Below, one piece after another: positions 17,598-25,904 of a stretch of DNA of 36,716 nucleotides. A program made the translations under genes and the position numbers. The stretch lies in the NCBI GenBank assembly GCA_944362695.1, contig CALVTQ010000097.1:1-36716 (forward strand). The letters run 5' to 3'. Each line of letters begins with the position of its first letter. The first letter of the stretch is position 1. Source of the DNA: an uncultured Clostridia bacterium. Its GTDB lineage: Bacteria > Bacillota > Clostridia > Christensenellales > Aristaeellaceae. The notes beneath the pieces were generated by a model. It was not told the origin of the DNA. It did no database searches and worked only from the letters and a program-made list of their open reading frames with translations.

Positions 17598-19418
17598 TTG
17601 AAACCAAAGGAAAAACCGGCATACGGTATGGGCGCGTGCCTTGCGTTCATGATGCGCATGGCGTGGCGAAATTGCAGGATGCTGCTCGTGCTGGCCGCGC
17701 TGTATATCGCGCTGACGGTGAGCACGAGCATGGCGCAGCTTTTCATCGCGCCCGTGGTGCTCGATCGCGTGGAGACGCATGCGCCGCTTTCCGCGCTGCT
17801 TTACGCTATCGGCGGCTTTTCGCTCGCGCTGCTGCTGCTTCAGGCGGCGACGGGTTATGTCAAACAAAACATGTTCCATACGCGCTTCGAGGTGCGCTCG
17901 GCCATCATCTGCGAGATCAACCGCAAGGCGTTTGCGACGTCCTATCCCAACACGCACGACGCCGCTGTGCTGCGCATGCTCGACGACGCGCTGGAGCATT
18001 GCTCGGACAATTCGAGGCCAGCCGAGCATATCTGGCTGACGCTGGGCGAGCTGATGATCGCTGTTCTCGGCTTTGCGCTGTATATGGCGGTGCTCTCCGG
18101 GCTGAGCCTGCCGGTGATCCTCATCGTATGCCTGACTGCCGCGCTCAGCGTGATGGCGGGCCGCCGCGTGCAGGCGTGGGATGTGCGTCACGAGGAGGAG
18201 CGCAGCGCCATAAACAAGCTGACCTACTACATCGCGGCCAAGGCGGAGGACAGGAAAGCCGCCAAGGATATCCGCATATTCGGGCTCGGCCCGTGGCTGC
18301 AGGACATCCACCGCGCCGCATGCGGGACGGCGGAGGCGCTCATCGCGCGGCGCGAGCGGCTCTACGCGATGACGTGCGCGGCGGATGCGCTGCTGCTCGT
18401 CGCGCGAAACGCTGTGGCCTACGCCTATCTGATTCACCTGATGCTTCAGCGCGGTCTGCCCGCATCGCAGTTCGTGCTGTATTTCACGGCGTTCACCGGC
18501 TTTTCGCAGTGGGTGACGCAGATCATGAACCAGGGGCTGGAGCTGCGGCGGGAATGTATCGGCATATCGCGCATCCTGCAATATATCCGCCTGCCGGAGT
18601 CGTTCCGATTCGAGGGCGGCGTTCCTGTTCCCGAGGCGGACGGCTATGAGCTGCGCATGGAGAATGTGACGTTCCGCTATCCGGGCGCGGACAGGAACAT
18701 CATCAAAAACATGAACCTGACGCTGCATCCGGGCGAGAAGGTCGCCATTGTGGGCCTCAACGGAGCGGGCAAGACGACGCTGGTCAGGCTGCTGTGCGGC
18801 TTTTACGACCCGACGGCGGGCCGCGTGCTGCTGAATGGTCAGGATATCCGCACATTCAACAGGCAGGAATATTACGCGCTGATCTCCGCCGTTTTTCAGG
18901 AGGTGTCCCAGCTCGATCTGACGATGGCCGAGCAGGTCGCCCAGCGCATTGAGGGCATCGACATGGACAGGGTGCGCACATGCATCGAAAAGGCTGGCCT
19001 GACGAGCTGCGTACAGAAGCTGCCGCAGGGCCTTGACACCCACATCGGCAAGCAGGTCTACCTTGACGGCGTGGAGCTGTCCGGCGGCGAAATGCAGCGG
19101 TTAATGCTGGCGCGGGCGCTTTACAAGGACGGCGCGATTCTCATGCTCGACGAGCCGACGGCGGCGCTGGATCCGCTCGCCGAGCACGACATCTACATGA
19201 AATACAGCGAGATGACGGCGGGCCGGACGTCCGTGTTCATCTCGCACAGGCTTGCGTCCACGCGCTTCTGCGACAGGATTCTGTTCCTGAAGGACGGCGT
19301 GATCGCCGAGGAGGGCACACACGAGCAGCTCATCGCGCGCGGCGGCGAATACGCCAAGCTGTTTGACGTGCAGGCGCACTACTATCGGGAAGGAGGCAAC
19401 GGTCATGAGCAGCAGTAA
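17598..19418 (+). CDS. ABC exporter half-transporter (fused TMD-NBD), subunit 1
   Basis: The 606-residue protein has an N-terminal membrane domain of about six helices (residues 20-330) fused to an ABC ATPase: Walker A GLNGAGKTT, Q-loop FQEVSQ, signature LSGGE, Walker B ILMLDEPTAALD and switch His in FISHRL. All catalytic residues look intact. A second half-transporter overlaps its 3' end, so the pair is probably a heterodimeric exporter. The substrate is unknown; the LytTR/kinase neighbours suggest a peptide, lipid or antimicrobial (inference). AGGTGAT is best spaced for TTG at 17598; ATG at 17592 would sit on top of it, so the start is uncertain by two codons. Confidence 0.9.
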   Translation: MKPKEKPAYGMGACLAFMMRMAWRNCRMLLVLAALYIALTVSTSMAQLFIAPVVLDRVETHAPLSALLYAIGGFSLALLLLQAATGYVKQNMFHTRFEVRSAIICEINRKAFATSYPNTHDAAVLRMLDDALEHCSDNSRPAEHIWLTLGELMIAVLGFALYMAVLSGLSLPVILIVCLTAALSVMAGRRVQAWDVRHEEERSAINKLTYYIAAKAEDRKAAKDIRIFGLGPWLQDIHRAACGTAEALIARRERLYAMTCAADALLLVARNAVAYAYLIHLMLQRGLPASQFVLYFTAFTGFSQWVTQIMNQGLELRRECIGISRILQYIRLPESFRFEGGVPVPEADGYELRMENVTFRYPGADRNIIKNMNLTLHPGEKVAIVGLNGAGKTTLVRLLCGFYDPTAGRVLLNGQDIRTFNRQEYYALISAVFQEVSQLDLTMAEQVAQRIEGIDMDRVRTCIEKAGLTSCVQKLPQGLDTHIGKQVYLDGVELSGGEMQRLMLARALYKDGAILMLDEPTAALDPLAEHDIYMKYSEMTAGRTSVFISHRLASTRFCDRILFLKDGVIAEEGTHEQLIARGGEYAKLFDVQAHYYREGGNGHEQQ

Positions 19419-21273
19419 GATGACGCTCCGCGAGACGCTGCGGCTGCACATGCGCGCGTTTCGCACCATCCGCCGCATCCGTCCGTGGCTGTTTGCATCC
19501 ATCACGGCGGCAAGCGCCGCATCCGCCGTAACGCCCTATATCGCGGTATACTTTTCCGCGAGGATCATCGACGAGCTGGCGGCGCAGCGGCGGGTGGAGG
19601 TGCTCAAAAACCTCGTGCTGGCCGCGCTGATTGCGGTGGGTGTGATCACGCTTGTGAGCGGTGTGCTCGGCGCAATCAAGAATGTCATGATGGCGAGCTG
19701 CCGCATTCGCAAGGACAAGATTTACCCCGAAAAGATTTTTTCAATGGATTTCGCCGACCTCGACGATGCGAGGACGCGCGACCTGCGCGCGCAGATTCAG
19801 CAGAATGAGTGGTGGGCCGGCTGGGGGTTCGACGTGTTCATCGACACGTGGAAGGCGCTGGCAAAGAGCATTGCGGGCATCATGGGCGCGGCGGCACTGA
19901 CGTTCAGCCTGTTTGTCAGCCGTGTGCCGGAAGGCAGCTCGCTTGCGCTGCTCAATCATCCCGCAGCAGGCGTGGCGCTGGTGATTCTGTTTGGCGTGTG
20001 CACGGCCATCGGCCCGGCGTGCAGGAACAAGATCAACCGGGATTACGCGAACATATCCGAGAAGGCGCGATTCGCAAACAGGCTCTACGGTGCGTTTGGC
20101 TTCATCTGCCATGAGACGCACCGCGCGGCGGATTTCCGCATTTACAATCAGGGGCCGATCGCTCTGGGATACCTCAAAACCGGCGTTGGGGTTTTCGGCA
20201 CAAAGGGCGAACTTGCCGGAAAAGCGCGCGCGGGTATCGCGGCTGTATGCGCCATGGGCGAGATGGCGGCGGGCGCGCTGATGACGGGTATTGTCTATGC
20301 GTTCGTCTGCCTGAAGGCATGGGCGGGCGCGTTCGGCGTGGGCAGCGTGACGCAATACGTCGGCGCGGCGACGGCGCTCTCGGCGAACCTGGCAAAGTTG
20401 TTTGGGAGCGTGGGCGTGCTGCGCACCAATGCGGTCTTCCTTAAAAATATATACGAATTTCTGGATATTCCCAACGCGATGTATCAGGGCAGCCTGACGA
20501 CAGAAAAGCGCGCGGACAGGCGATACGAGGTCGAGTTTTGCGACGTGTCGTTCAAATATCCCGGCACGGACGTTTGGGCGCTGCGTCATGTGAACATGAA
20601 ATTTGAGATCGGCAAGCGGCTGGCCATCGTGGGGGAAAACGGCAGCGGCAAGACGACGTTCATCAAGCTGCTGTGCAGGCTCTATGATCCGCAGGAAGGC
20701 CAAATTTTGCTCAATGGCATCGACATCCGCAAATATCGCTACGATGACTACATGCGCATCTTCTCGATTGTGTTTCAGGATTTTCAGCTCATCAGCCAGC
20801 CGCTCGGCGCGAACGTCGCAGGCGCGGCGCAGTACGACCGCGAGAGGGCGGAACGCGCGCTTGGAGAGGCGGGCTTCGATGAGCGGCTGCATACGATGCC
20901 CAAGGGGCTGGATACGATGCTCTATAAGGACATCGACAAGGACGGCGTGGACGTATCCGGCGGCGAGGCGCAGAAGATCGCCATCGCCCGCGCGCTGTAC
21001 AAGGATGCGCCGTTCATCGTGCTCGACGAGCCCACGGCGGCGCTGGATCCCATCGCGGAGGCAGAAATCTACGCGAAGTTCGACGAAATCGCGGGCGACA
21101 GGACGGCGATTTACATCAGCCACAGGCTTTCTTCCTGCAAATTCTGCGACGAGATCACCGTGTTCAGCGGCGGCAGCGTGATCCAGAAAGGCACGCACGA
21201 GGAATTGCTCGCCGACGGGGAAGGGCAATACAAGCTGCTATGGGACGCGCAGGCGCAGTATTACAACAAATAA
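19405..21273 (+). CDS. ABC exporter half-transporter (fused TMD-NBD), subunit 2
   Basis: The 622-residue protein is again a membrane domain (about residues 30-340) plus ATPase: Walker A GENGSGKTT, Q-loop FQDFQL, signature VSGGE, Walker B IVLDEPTAALD and ISHRLSS. Its closing residues (WDAQAQYYNK) echo those of subunit 1 (FDVQAHYYRE), consistent with paralogous partners. The ATG at 19405 has AAGGAGG upstream and overlaps the last 14 nt of subunit 1, which argues for translational coupling and equal expression. No dedicated peptide precursor or C39 peptidase domain is present in either subunit. Confidence 0.92.
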   Translation: MSSSKMTLRETLRLHMRAFRTIRRIRPWLFASITAASAASAVTPYIAVYFSARIIDELAAQRRVEVLKNLVLAALIAVGVITLVSGVLGAIKNVMMASCRIRKDKIYPEKIFSMDFADLDDARTRDLRAQIQQNEWWAGWGFDVFIDTWKALAKSIAGIMGAAALTFSLFVSRVPEGSSLALLNHPAAGVALVILFGVCTAIGPACRNKINRDYANISEKARFANRLYGAFGFICHETHRAADFRIYNQGPIALGYLKTGVGVFGTKGELAGKARAGIAAVCAMGEMAAGALMTGIVYAFVCLKAWAGAFGVGSVTQYVGAATALSANLAKLFGSVGVLRTNAVFLKNIYEFLDIPNAMYQGSLTTEKRADRRYEVEFCDVSFKYPGTDVWALRHVNMKFEIGKRLAIVGENGSGKTTFIKLLCRLYDPQEGQILLNGIDIRKYRYDDYMRIFSIVFQDFQLISQPLGANVAGAAQYDRERAERALGEAGFDERLHTMPKGLDTMLYKDIDKDGVDVSGGEAQKIAIARALYKDAPFIVLDEPTAALDPIAEAEIYAKFDEIAGDRTAIYISHRLSSCKFCDEITVFSGGSVIQKGTHEELLADGEGQYKLLWDAQAQYYNK

Positions 21274-21276
21274 AGC

Positions 21277-21333
21277 AAAGCAAAACGCTGCATCGAGGGC
21301 CGGGGTGGGCATGCGATGCGGCGTTTGCTTTAT
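21277..21333. terminator. Long bidirectional terminator between the ABC genes and dapA
   Basis: A long imperfect stem (GCAAAACGCTGCATCG with CGATGCGGCGTTTGC, one bulge and one wobble) separates the convergent genes. On the plus strand it runs into TTTAT, and on the minus strand into TTTGCTTTA. Confidence 0.75.
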
Positions 21334-21348
21334 GCAAAAACGGAGCAG

Positions 21349-22242
21349 TCAGGCGTCAGGAGCGATGAGGCCCATTTGCAGCAGCACGGATTTCATACGC
21401 TCGCGGTGGGGCGACTCCATCGGCGTGAGCGGCAGGCGCAGCACGTCCTCGCACAGGCCCATCATCGACAGCGCCGCCTTGACCGGGATCGGGCTGACCT
21501 GCGAAAACAGCGCGCGGATCAACGGCAGGAGCGCTTGCTGGGCCTCCTGTGCTTTCGCATATTGATAAGAAAGACAGTCCGACGTAATCGCGCGCGTCTG
21601 CTTTGGAACGACGTTGGAAACGACGCTGACTGCGCCCACGGCGCCCATCGCCATCATGGGCATGATGAGGTCATCGTTGCCGCAGTAGACGGGCAGATTG
21701 CCGCCGGTCCCGCCGATGATCTCCGACGTGAGTGCGAGGTCGCCGCTGGCCTCCTTGATGCCCACGATCAGCGGATGCAGCGAGAGCATGAGCGCGGTAT
21801 CGGCTGTGAGCGTCATGCCCGTGCGGCCCGGGACGTTATAGACGATCATCGGCAGGTCACACGCGGAGAGGATGGCTTCGTAATGGCGGATAAGGCCGGT
21901 CTGGCTCGCCTTGTTGTAATAGGGCGTGACGGAGAGCTGGCCATCCGCGCCGAGCGTCTTTGCTTGTTTGGCATACTCGGCGGCCTTTTTCGTGTCGTTT
22001 GAACCCGTGCCGATGATGACGGGAACGCGGCCTTTCGCCTCGTCGATGCCGATCGTGATGACGCGCTCGCGCTCATGCATATCGAGCGTGGACGGTTCGC
22101 CGGTCGTGCCCAGCAGGACGAGCGCGTCGATGCCCGCGTCGATCTGCATGGTGATGAGGCGGCGAAGGGCGGGTTCGTCGATGCCGCCGGACTTGTCATA
22201 CGGCGTGACCAGCGCGGTGGCGCAGCCGGTAAAAAGGGGCAT
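21349..22242 (-). CDS. dapA: 4-Hydroxy-tetrahydrodipicolinate synthase
   Basis: DapA condenses pyruvate with aspartate-4-semialdehyde, the first step unique to diaminopimelate/lysine synthesis. It also feeds dipicolinate production in sporulating bacteria. The 297-residue length is standard. Key residues are seen: LLGTTGE (Thr46, Thr47), Tyr135 in IVYNVPGRTG and the Schiff-base Lys163 in GIKEASGD. AGGAGG lies 8 nt before the ATG at 22242; the longer open frame upstream lies in the asd terminator. It sits 100 nt downstream of asd, which makes its substrate. Confidence 0.96.
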   Translation of the reverse strand: MPLFTGCATALVTPYDKSGGIDEPALRRLITMQIDAGIDALVLLGTTGEPSTLDMHERERVITIGIDEAKGRVPVIIGTGSNDTKKAAEYAKQAKTLGADGQLSVTPYYNKASQTGLIRHYEAILSACDLPMIVYNVPGRTGMTLTADTALMLSLHPLIVGIKEASGDLALTSEIIGGTGGNLPVYCGNDDLIMPMMAMGAVGAVSVVSNVVPKQTRAITSDCLSYQYAKAQEAQQALLPLIRALFSQVSPIPVKAALSMMGLCEDVLRLPLTPMESPHRERMKSVLLQMGLIAPDA

Positions 22243-22264
22243 GGGGAAGACCTCCTTCAAATGA

Positions 22265-22312
22265 ATACAAAAGCCGCACGCGGAAGCAGACTCAGTGTTT
22301 CCGTCGTGCGGC
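22265..22312 (-). terminator. Terminator/attenuator between asd and dapA
   Basis: On the minus strand GCCGCACG-A-CGGAA pairs with TTCCG-CGTGCGGC (13 bp with a one-base bulge) over a 13-nt loop, and TTTTGTATT follows. Only about 22 nt separate the hairpin tail from the dapA start, leaving little room for a separate dapA promoter. Confidence 0.75.
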
Positions 22313-22342
22313 AAATGTTATGCGGATTTGTGATGAATTGGA

Positions 22343-23428
22343 TTATTTCTTGGGAATGTAGCCCTGCGCGCAGAGCAGCTCGGCGATGAGCACAGCGCCG
22401 CCTGCAGCGCCGCGCAGCGTGTTATGCGACAGGCCGACAAAGCGCCAGTCAAACAGCGAATCGCCGCGCAGACGGCCCATGGAGATGCCCATGCCGCGCT
22501 CAAAGTCGCGGTCGAAGCGGGTCTGCGGGCGGTTATCCTCGTCGCAGTACTGGATGAAGGGATGCGGGGCGCTCGGCAGGTTCAGCTTCTGGGGCAGGCC
22601 CTCAAACGTGCGCCAGCGCTCGATGATCTCCTCCTTGGTGGCGGGCTTGTCAAAGCTGGCCCAGCAGGTCGCCAAGTGACCGTCGGAGGCGGCCACGCGG
22701 ATGCAGTGCGCGCTGATGATGGGCGCCTTGGCCGGGACGATCACGCCGCCCTCGACCTTGCCCCAGATCTTGAGGGGCTCCTGCTCGCTCTTTTCTTCCT
22801 CGCCGCCGATGTAGGGGATGACGTTGTCGACCATCTCCGGCCAGCGCTCAAACGTCTTGCCCGCGCCGGAAATCGCTTGATACGTGGAGACGACGATGCG
22901 GCTGGGCTGAAGGTCGAGAAGAGCCGTGAGTGCGGGGACGTAGGACTGAATGGAGCAGTTGGGCTTGACGGTGACGAAGCCGGTCTTCGTGCCCAGACGC
23001 TTCTTCTGATACTCGATGACATCCGCGTGCTGCGGGTTGAGCTCCGGGATGATCATCGGCACATCCGGCGTGCCGCGATGCGCGGAGTTGTTGGAGACGA
23101 CGGGCGTCTCGGTCTTGGCGTAGGCGTCCTCGAGTGCGCGGATCTCGTCCTTCTTCATATCCACGGCGCAGAACACGAAATCGACCTTGCCGGTCACGGC
23201 CTCAATGTCCGAAGCGTCGATGACGACGAGGTTCTTCACATTCGCCGGGATATCCCAGGAGAAAGCCCAGCGGCCCGCGACGGCCTCCTCATAGGTGCGG
23301 CCTGCGCTGCGCGCGGAGGCGGCGACGACGACGATCTCAAACCAGGGGTGATCCGCCAGCAGAGAGACAAAGCGCTGGCCCACCATGCCCGTAGCGCCGA
23401 CAACGGCGACACGCCATTTGCGATCCAT
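22343..23428 (-). CDS. asd: Aspartate-semialdehyde dehydrogenase (archaeal/fungal-type branch)
   Basis: Asd reduces aspartyl-4-phosphate to aspartate-4-semialdehyde with NADPH, supplying lysine, threonine and methionine synthesis. The 361-residue protein has the nucleotide-binding GATGMVGQRF (residues 11-20), catalytic Cys158 in KPNCSIQS, and TYQAISGAGKTFERWPEM. Length and the VSNNSAHRGTPDVPMIIPE block match the longer archaeal/fungal-type Asd rather than the proteobacterial form; this branch also occurs in Clostridia. The start at 23428 is preferred, although an in-frame ATG four codons upstream lies directly on the AAAGG. Confidence 0.94.
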   Translation of the reverse strand: MDRKWRVAVVGATGMVGQRFVSLLADHPWFEIVVVAASARSAGRTYEEAVAGRWAFSWDIPANVKNLVVIDASDIEAVTGKVDFVFCAVDMKKDEIRALEDAYAKTETPVVSNNSAHRGTPDVPMIIPELNPQHADVIEYQKKRLGTKTGFVTVKPNCSIQSYVPALTALLDLQPSRIVVSTYQAISGAGKTFERWPEMVDNVIPYIGGEEEKSEQEPLKIWGKVEGGVIVPAKAPIISAHCIRVAASDGHLATCWASFDKPATKEEIIERWRTFEGLPQKLNLPSAPHPFIQYCDEDNRPQTRFDRDFERGMGISMGRLRGDSLFDWRFVGLSHNTLRGAAGGAVLIAELLCAQGYIPKK

Positions 23429-23495
23429 ATATACATCCATCCTTTCACGGAACGATTTCCTTTGCAGAAACACTATGGTTTGCGCAATTTAGCAA

Positions 23496-23524
23496 ATTGT
23501 AACATCAGACGTCCCTCTTGTCAA
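23496..23524 (-). promoter_or_regulatory. Sigma-A promoter of asd
   Basis: On the minus strand TTGACA and TACAAT are separated by 17 nt, giving a leader of about 60 nt before asd. That is too short for a lysine riboswitch. Confidence 0.8.
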
Positions 23525-23555
23525 GTCCGTTGACCCGCCTGATAAAAAATACGCC

Positions 23556-23592
23556 GCAGGGCCAGGAAATGTGAAGCCCTGCTTTTCATTTT
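23556..23592. terminator. Terminator-like hairpin in the asd/amidohydrolase divergent region
   Basis: GCAGGGC (23556-23562) pairs perfectly with GCCCTGC (23576-23582) over a 13-nt loop, followed by TTTTCATTTT on the plus strand. On the minus strand TTTTTT follows six bases later. No gene reads into it from either side. Confidence 0.7.
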
Positions 23593-23611
23593 CGTCCGCT
23601 TGTGTTACAAT
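23583..23611 (+). promoter_or_regulatory. Probable promoter of the M20 amidohydrolase
   Basis: TTTTCA and TACAAT are separated by 17 nt. The weak -35 is the T-tract of the preceding hairpin. Confidence 0.5.
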
Positions 23612-23654
23612 AAAGAGCATGAACCCATGCAGAGCAATGTAAGGAGAGAAGATC

Positions 23655-24809
23655 ATGGATCAGAGATCAATTGAAATAGAGGCCGAGGGCTATCTGGACC
23701 TTCTGCGCACGCACCGCCGCGCGCTTCATAAAATTCCCGAGGTGGGCTATACCGAGGAAAAGACGCACGCCTATCTGATGGAACACCTCAAGGCGCTCGC
23801 GCCCGACGATCTGCGCGTGTTCGCAAAGACGGGCATCCGCGCCGTGTTCCGCGGCAACGGCACGGGGCGCGTGGTCGCCTTCCGCTCGGACATCGACGCG
23901 CTGCCTGTGACCGAGGCGACGGGCTGTCCGTTCGCCTCCGAGCACGCGGGCTTCATGCACGCCTGCGGCCACGACGGCCACATGGCGAACCTGCTGACGT
24001 TCGCCCAGTGGATCGCCGATCACCGCGACAAGCTCGCCGACGACGTGGTGCTGATCTTCCAGCCCGCGGAGGAGACCGTCGGCGGCGCAAAGCCCATGAT
24101 CGACGAGGGCGCGCTGGAGAACCCGCACGTGGATGTCATCTACGGCATGCACATGATGCCCGACGTGCCCAAAGGGAAAATCGCCGCATGCGCAGGCCCG
24201 ATCATGGCGCAGACAAGCGAAATCAACTTCATCGTGCGCGGCAAGGCGGCCCACGGCGCGACGCCGCACCTTGGCACCGACGCCATCACCGCTTCGGCAC
24301 ACATGCTCACGATGTTCCAGTCGTCCGTGGCGCGCACGGTCGATCCCAGCCAGCCCGCCGTGCTGACAGTCGGCAAGATCACCGGCGGCAGGCAGCGCAA
24401 CATCCTCGCCGAGGAGGTCGTCATGGAGGGCATCGTGCGCACGTTCTCCAACGACGTATATGACAAGCTTGAGGCGCGCATCCTCGCGGATATGAAGGCC
24501 GTGGAGACGGCGTTTGACGTGACGACGGAGATGGACAAGCGCGTGTTCTATCCGTGCGTGAACAACGACGAGACCGAGTTTGAGCGCGTCAAGGCCGTGC
24601 TGGGCGAGCGCTTCATGCAGGCCAAGCCCAAGACGACCGCGGAGGATTTCTCGTTCTATCAGCTGCATGCGCCGGGCGTGTTCGTCTTCTGCGGATGCAT
24701 GGACGAAAACCACACCGCGCCGCTGCATGCCAACACGTTCGATTTTGACGAGACGGCGCTCGTTCCGGGCCTCGCGCTGTTCGCCGGGCTCGTGCGTTAT
24801 ACCGACTGA
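23655..24809 (+). CDS. M20 family amidohydrolase (N-acyl-amino-acid hydrolase type)
   Basis: This is a two-metal M20 hydrolase of 384 residues that removes acyl groups from amino acids or peptides in the cytoplasm. Motifs are HKIPEVGYTEEKT, FRSDIDALPV, HACGHDGHMANLL (Cys104 and His106 as metal ligands in the M20D subfamily), FQPAEETVGGAKPMI, a dimerisation block KAAHGATPH and TAEDFSFY. It is divergent from asd-dapA, so N-acetyl-diaminopimelate deacetylase is one possibility. Sequence motifs alone cannot separate that from hippurate or indole-acetyl-amino-acid hydrolases. AAGGAGA precedes the ATG. Confidence 0.88.
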   Translation: MDQRSIEIEAEGYLDLLRTHRRALHKIPEVGYTEEKTHAYLMEHLKALAPDDLRVFAKTGIRAVFRGNGTGRVVAFRSDIDALPVTEATGCPFASEHAGFMHACGHDGHMANLLTFAQWIADHRDKLADDVVLIFQPAEETVGGAKPMIDEGALENPHVDVIYGMHMMPDVPKGKIAACAGPIMAQTSEINFIVRGKAAHGATPHLGTDAITASAHMLTMFQSSVARTVDPSQPAVLTVGKITGGRQRNILAEEVVMEGIVRTFSNDVYDKLEARILADMKAVETAFDVTTEMDKRVFYPCVNNDETEFERVKAVLGERFMQAKPKTTAEDFSFYQLHAPGVFVFCGCMDENHTAPLHANTFDFDETALVPGLALFAGLVRYTD

Positions 24810-24847
24810 TTGCGGCAAGGCCGCTGCACATAAGGAGGAGTATTCAA

Positions 24848-25849
24848 GTGGGATTTTTTGATAGGCTGTATTACGGCAAGGCCGGCAAGAAGGATTACAG
24901 CGAGATGGACATGCCCAAGACGAGGCTTTCACTGTTCTTCCTGGTCTTCAGGGAGCGCTTTTTCGACCTGATTAAGGTGAATTTGCTTCAGCTCGTGTTC
25001 TGGATTCCGTTCCTGATCTGGACAGCTCTGAACGTCGTCGCCATCATGAACATCGACGTGGAGAGCGTGATGGCCACGGAAAACGGCGGTCTGACCCTGT
25101 TTGCGCAGATGTCCAGCTTCATGGTGGCGTGGCTGATCGGCCTTATACCGTGCGTGCTGATCACCGGTCCGTCGTCGGCGGGTTCGGCGCACATCATGCG
25201 CGACTGGGCGCGCGACCAGCACGCGTTTCTGTTCTCCGATTTTAAGGACGCGTTCAAGGAAAACTGGAAGCAGGCGCTCGGCGTATCCACAATCACAGGC
25301 CTCGCGCCGGTCGTGGTTTACGCGGCGATGACGTATTACGGTCAGATGGCGGAAAGGAATCTTCTGATGATTCTGCCGATGATCGTCGTGATGTCCGCCG
25401 TGTTCATGTGGACGCTGATGCTGCCGCTGCTCTATCCGCTGATGGTGGGATATCAGCTCAGTTTCAAGAATCTGCTGCGCAACGCCTTCCTGATGGCCGC
25501 CGCGCGACTGCCGCAGATGATTCTCGCGCGACTGATCACGCTGATCCCGATTGTGGCGCTCTTCCTGGGCGCGTATTTCGGCAACGGCATCGTCATGCTC
25601 GTGGTGATTTTCTACTATCTACTGATCGGCTTTGCGCTCTCGCGCCTGATTTACGCCTCCATCGCACATGATATCTTCGACAAGTATATCAATCCGCGCA
25701 TCGAGGGCGCGGCGGTCGGCCTTGGCCTGCGCCCGCAGACGGCGGACGACGATCTGCTGCTGGACGAGGATGACGAGGACGAGGAAGACGAGCAGACTGT
25801 CGGCGACGAGGATGACGAAGAATACGACGAGGACGAAGACGACGAGTAA
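24848..25849 (+). CDS. YesL-like (DUF624) membrane protein with acidic tail
   Basis: The 333-residue protein begins with a short cytosolic segment (FFDRLYYGKAGKKDYSEMDMPK) and then has about five to six membrane helices (for example residues 41-65, 85-108, 148-170, 177-205, 228-260). The N-terminal motif FRERFFDLIKVNLL resembles the YesL/DUF624 group, whose function is unknown. The last 34 residues are extremely acidic, with 26 Asp or Glu and almost no basic residues. It starts at GTG with AAGGAGG upstream. The next gene, a SASP, is 55 nt downstream. Confidence 0.65.
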   Translation: MGFFDRLYYGKAGKKDYSEMDMPKTRLSLFFLVFRERFFDLIKVNLLQLVFWIPFLIWTALNVVAIMNIDVESVMATENGGLTLFAQMSSFMVAWLIGLIPCVLITGPSSAGSAHIMRDWARDQHAFLFSDFKDAFKENWKQALGVSTITGLAPVVVYAAMTYYGQMAERNLLMILPMIVVMSAVFMWTLMLPLLYPLMVGYQLSFKNLLRNAFLMAAARLPQMILARLITLIPIVALFLGAYFGNGIVMLVVIFYYLLIGFALSRLIYASIAHDIFDKYINPRIEGAAVGLGLRPQTADDDLLLDEDDEDEEDEQTVGDEDDEEYDEDEDDE

Positions 25850-25870
25850 TGCGCCTGCATGAAAGCATCG

Positions 25871-25894
25871 CCCGCCGGTAAAACTGCCGGTGGG
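25871..25894 (+). other. Hairpin overlapping the SASP ribosome binding site
   Basis: CCCGCCGG (25871-25878) pairs with CCGGTGGG (25887-25894), eight pairs with one wobble. The last two paired bases belong to the GGGAGG Shine-Dalgarno of the following gene. There is no T-tract, so it is not a typical terminator. Confidence 0.45.
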
Positions 25895-25904
25895 AGGTGG
25901 TGCT

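Noticed and set aside
23429-23495. Possible lysine riboswitch in front of asd
   Set aside because: The clear promoter leaves only about 60 nt of leader, far shorter than a lysine aptamer, and none of its conserved segments is seen.
25743-25849. Tandem DNA repeat of GAC/GAG/GAT units
   Set aside because: It is simple codon-level low complexity encoding the acidic protein tail, without a fixed repeat unit.
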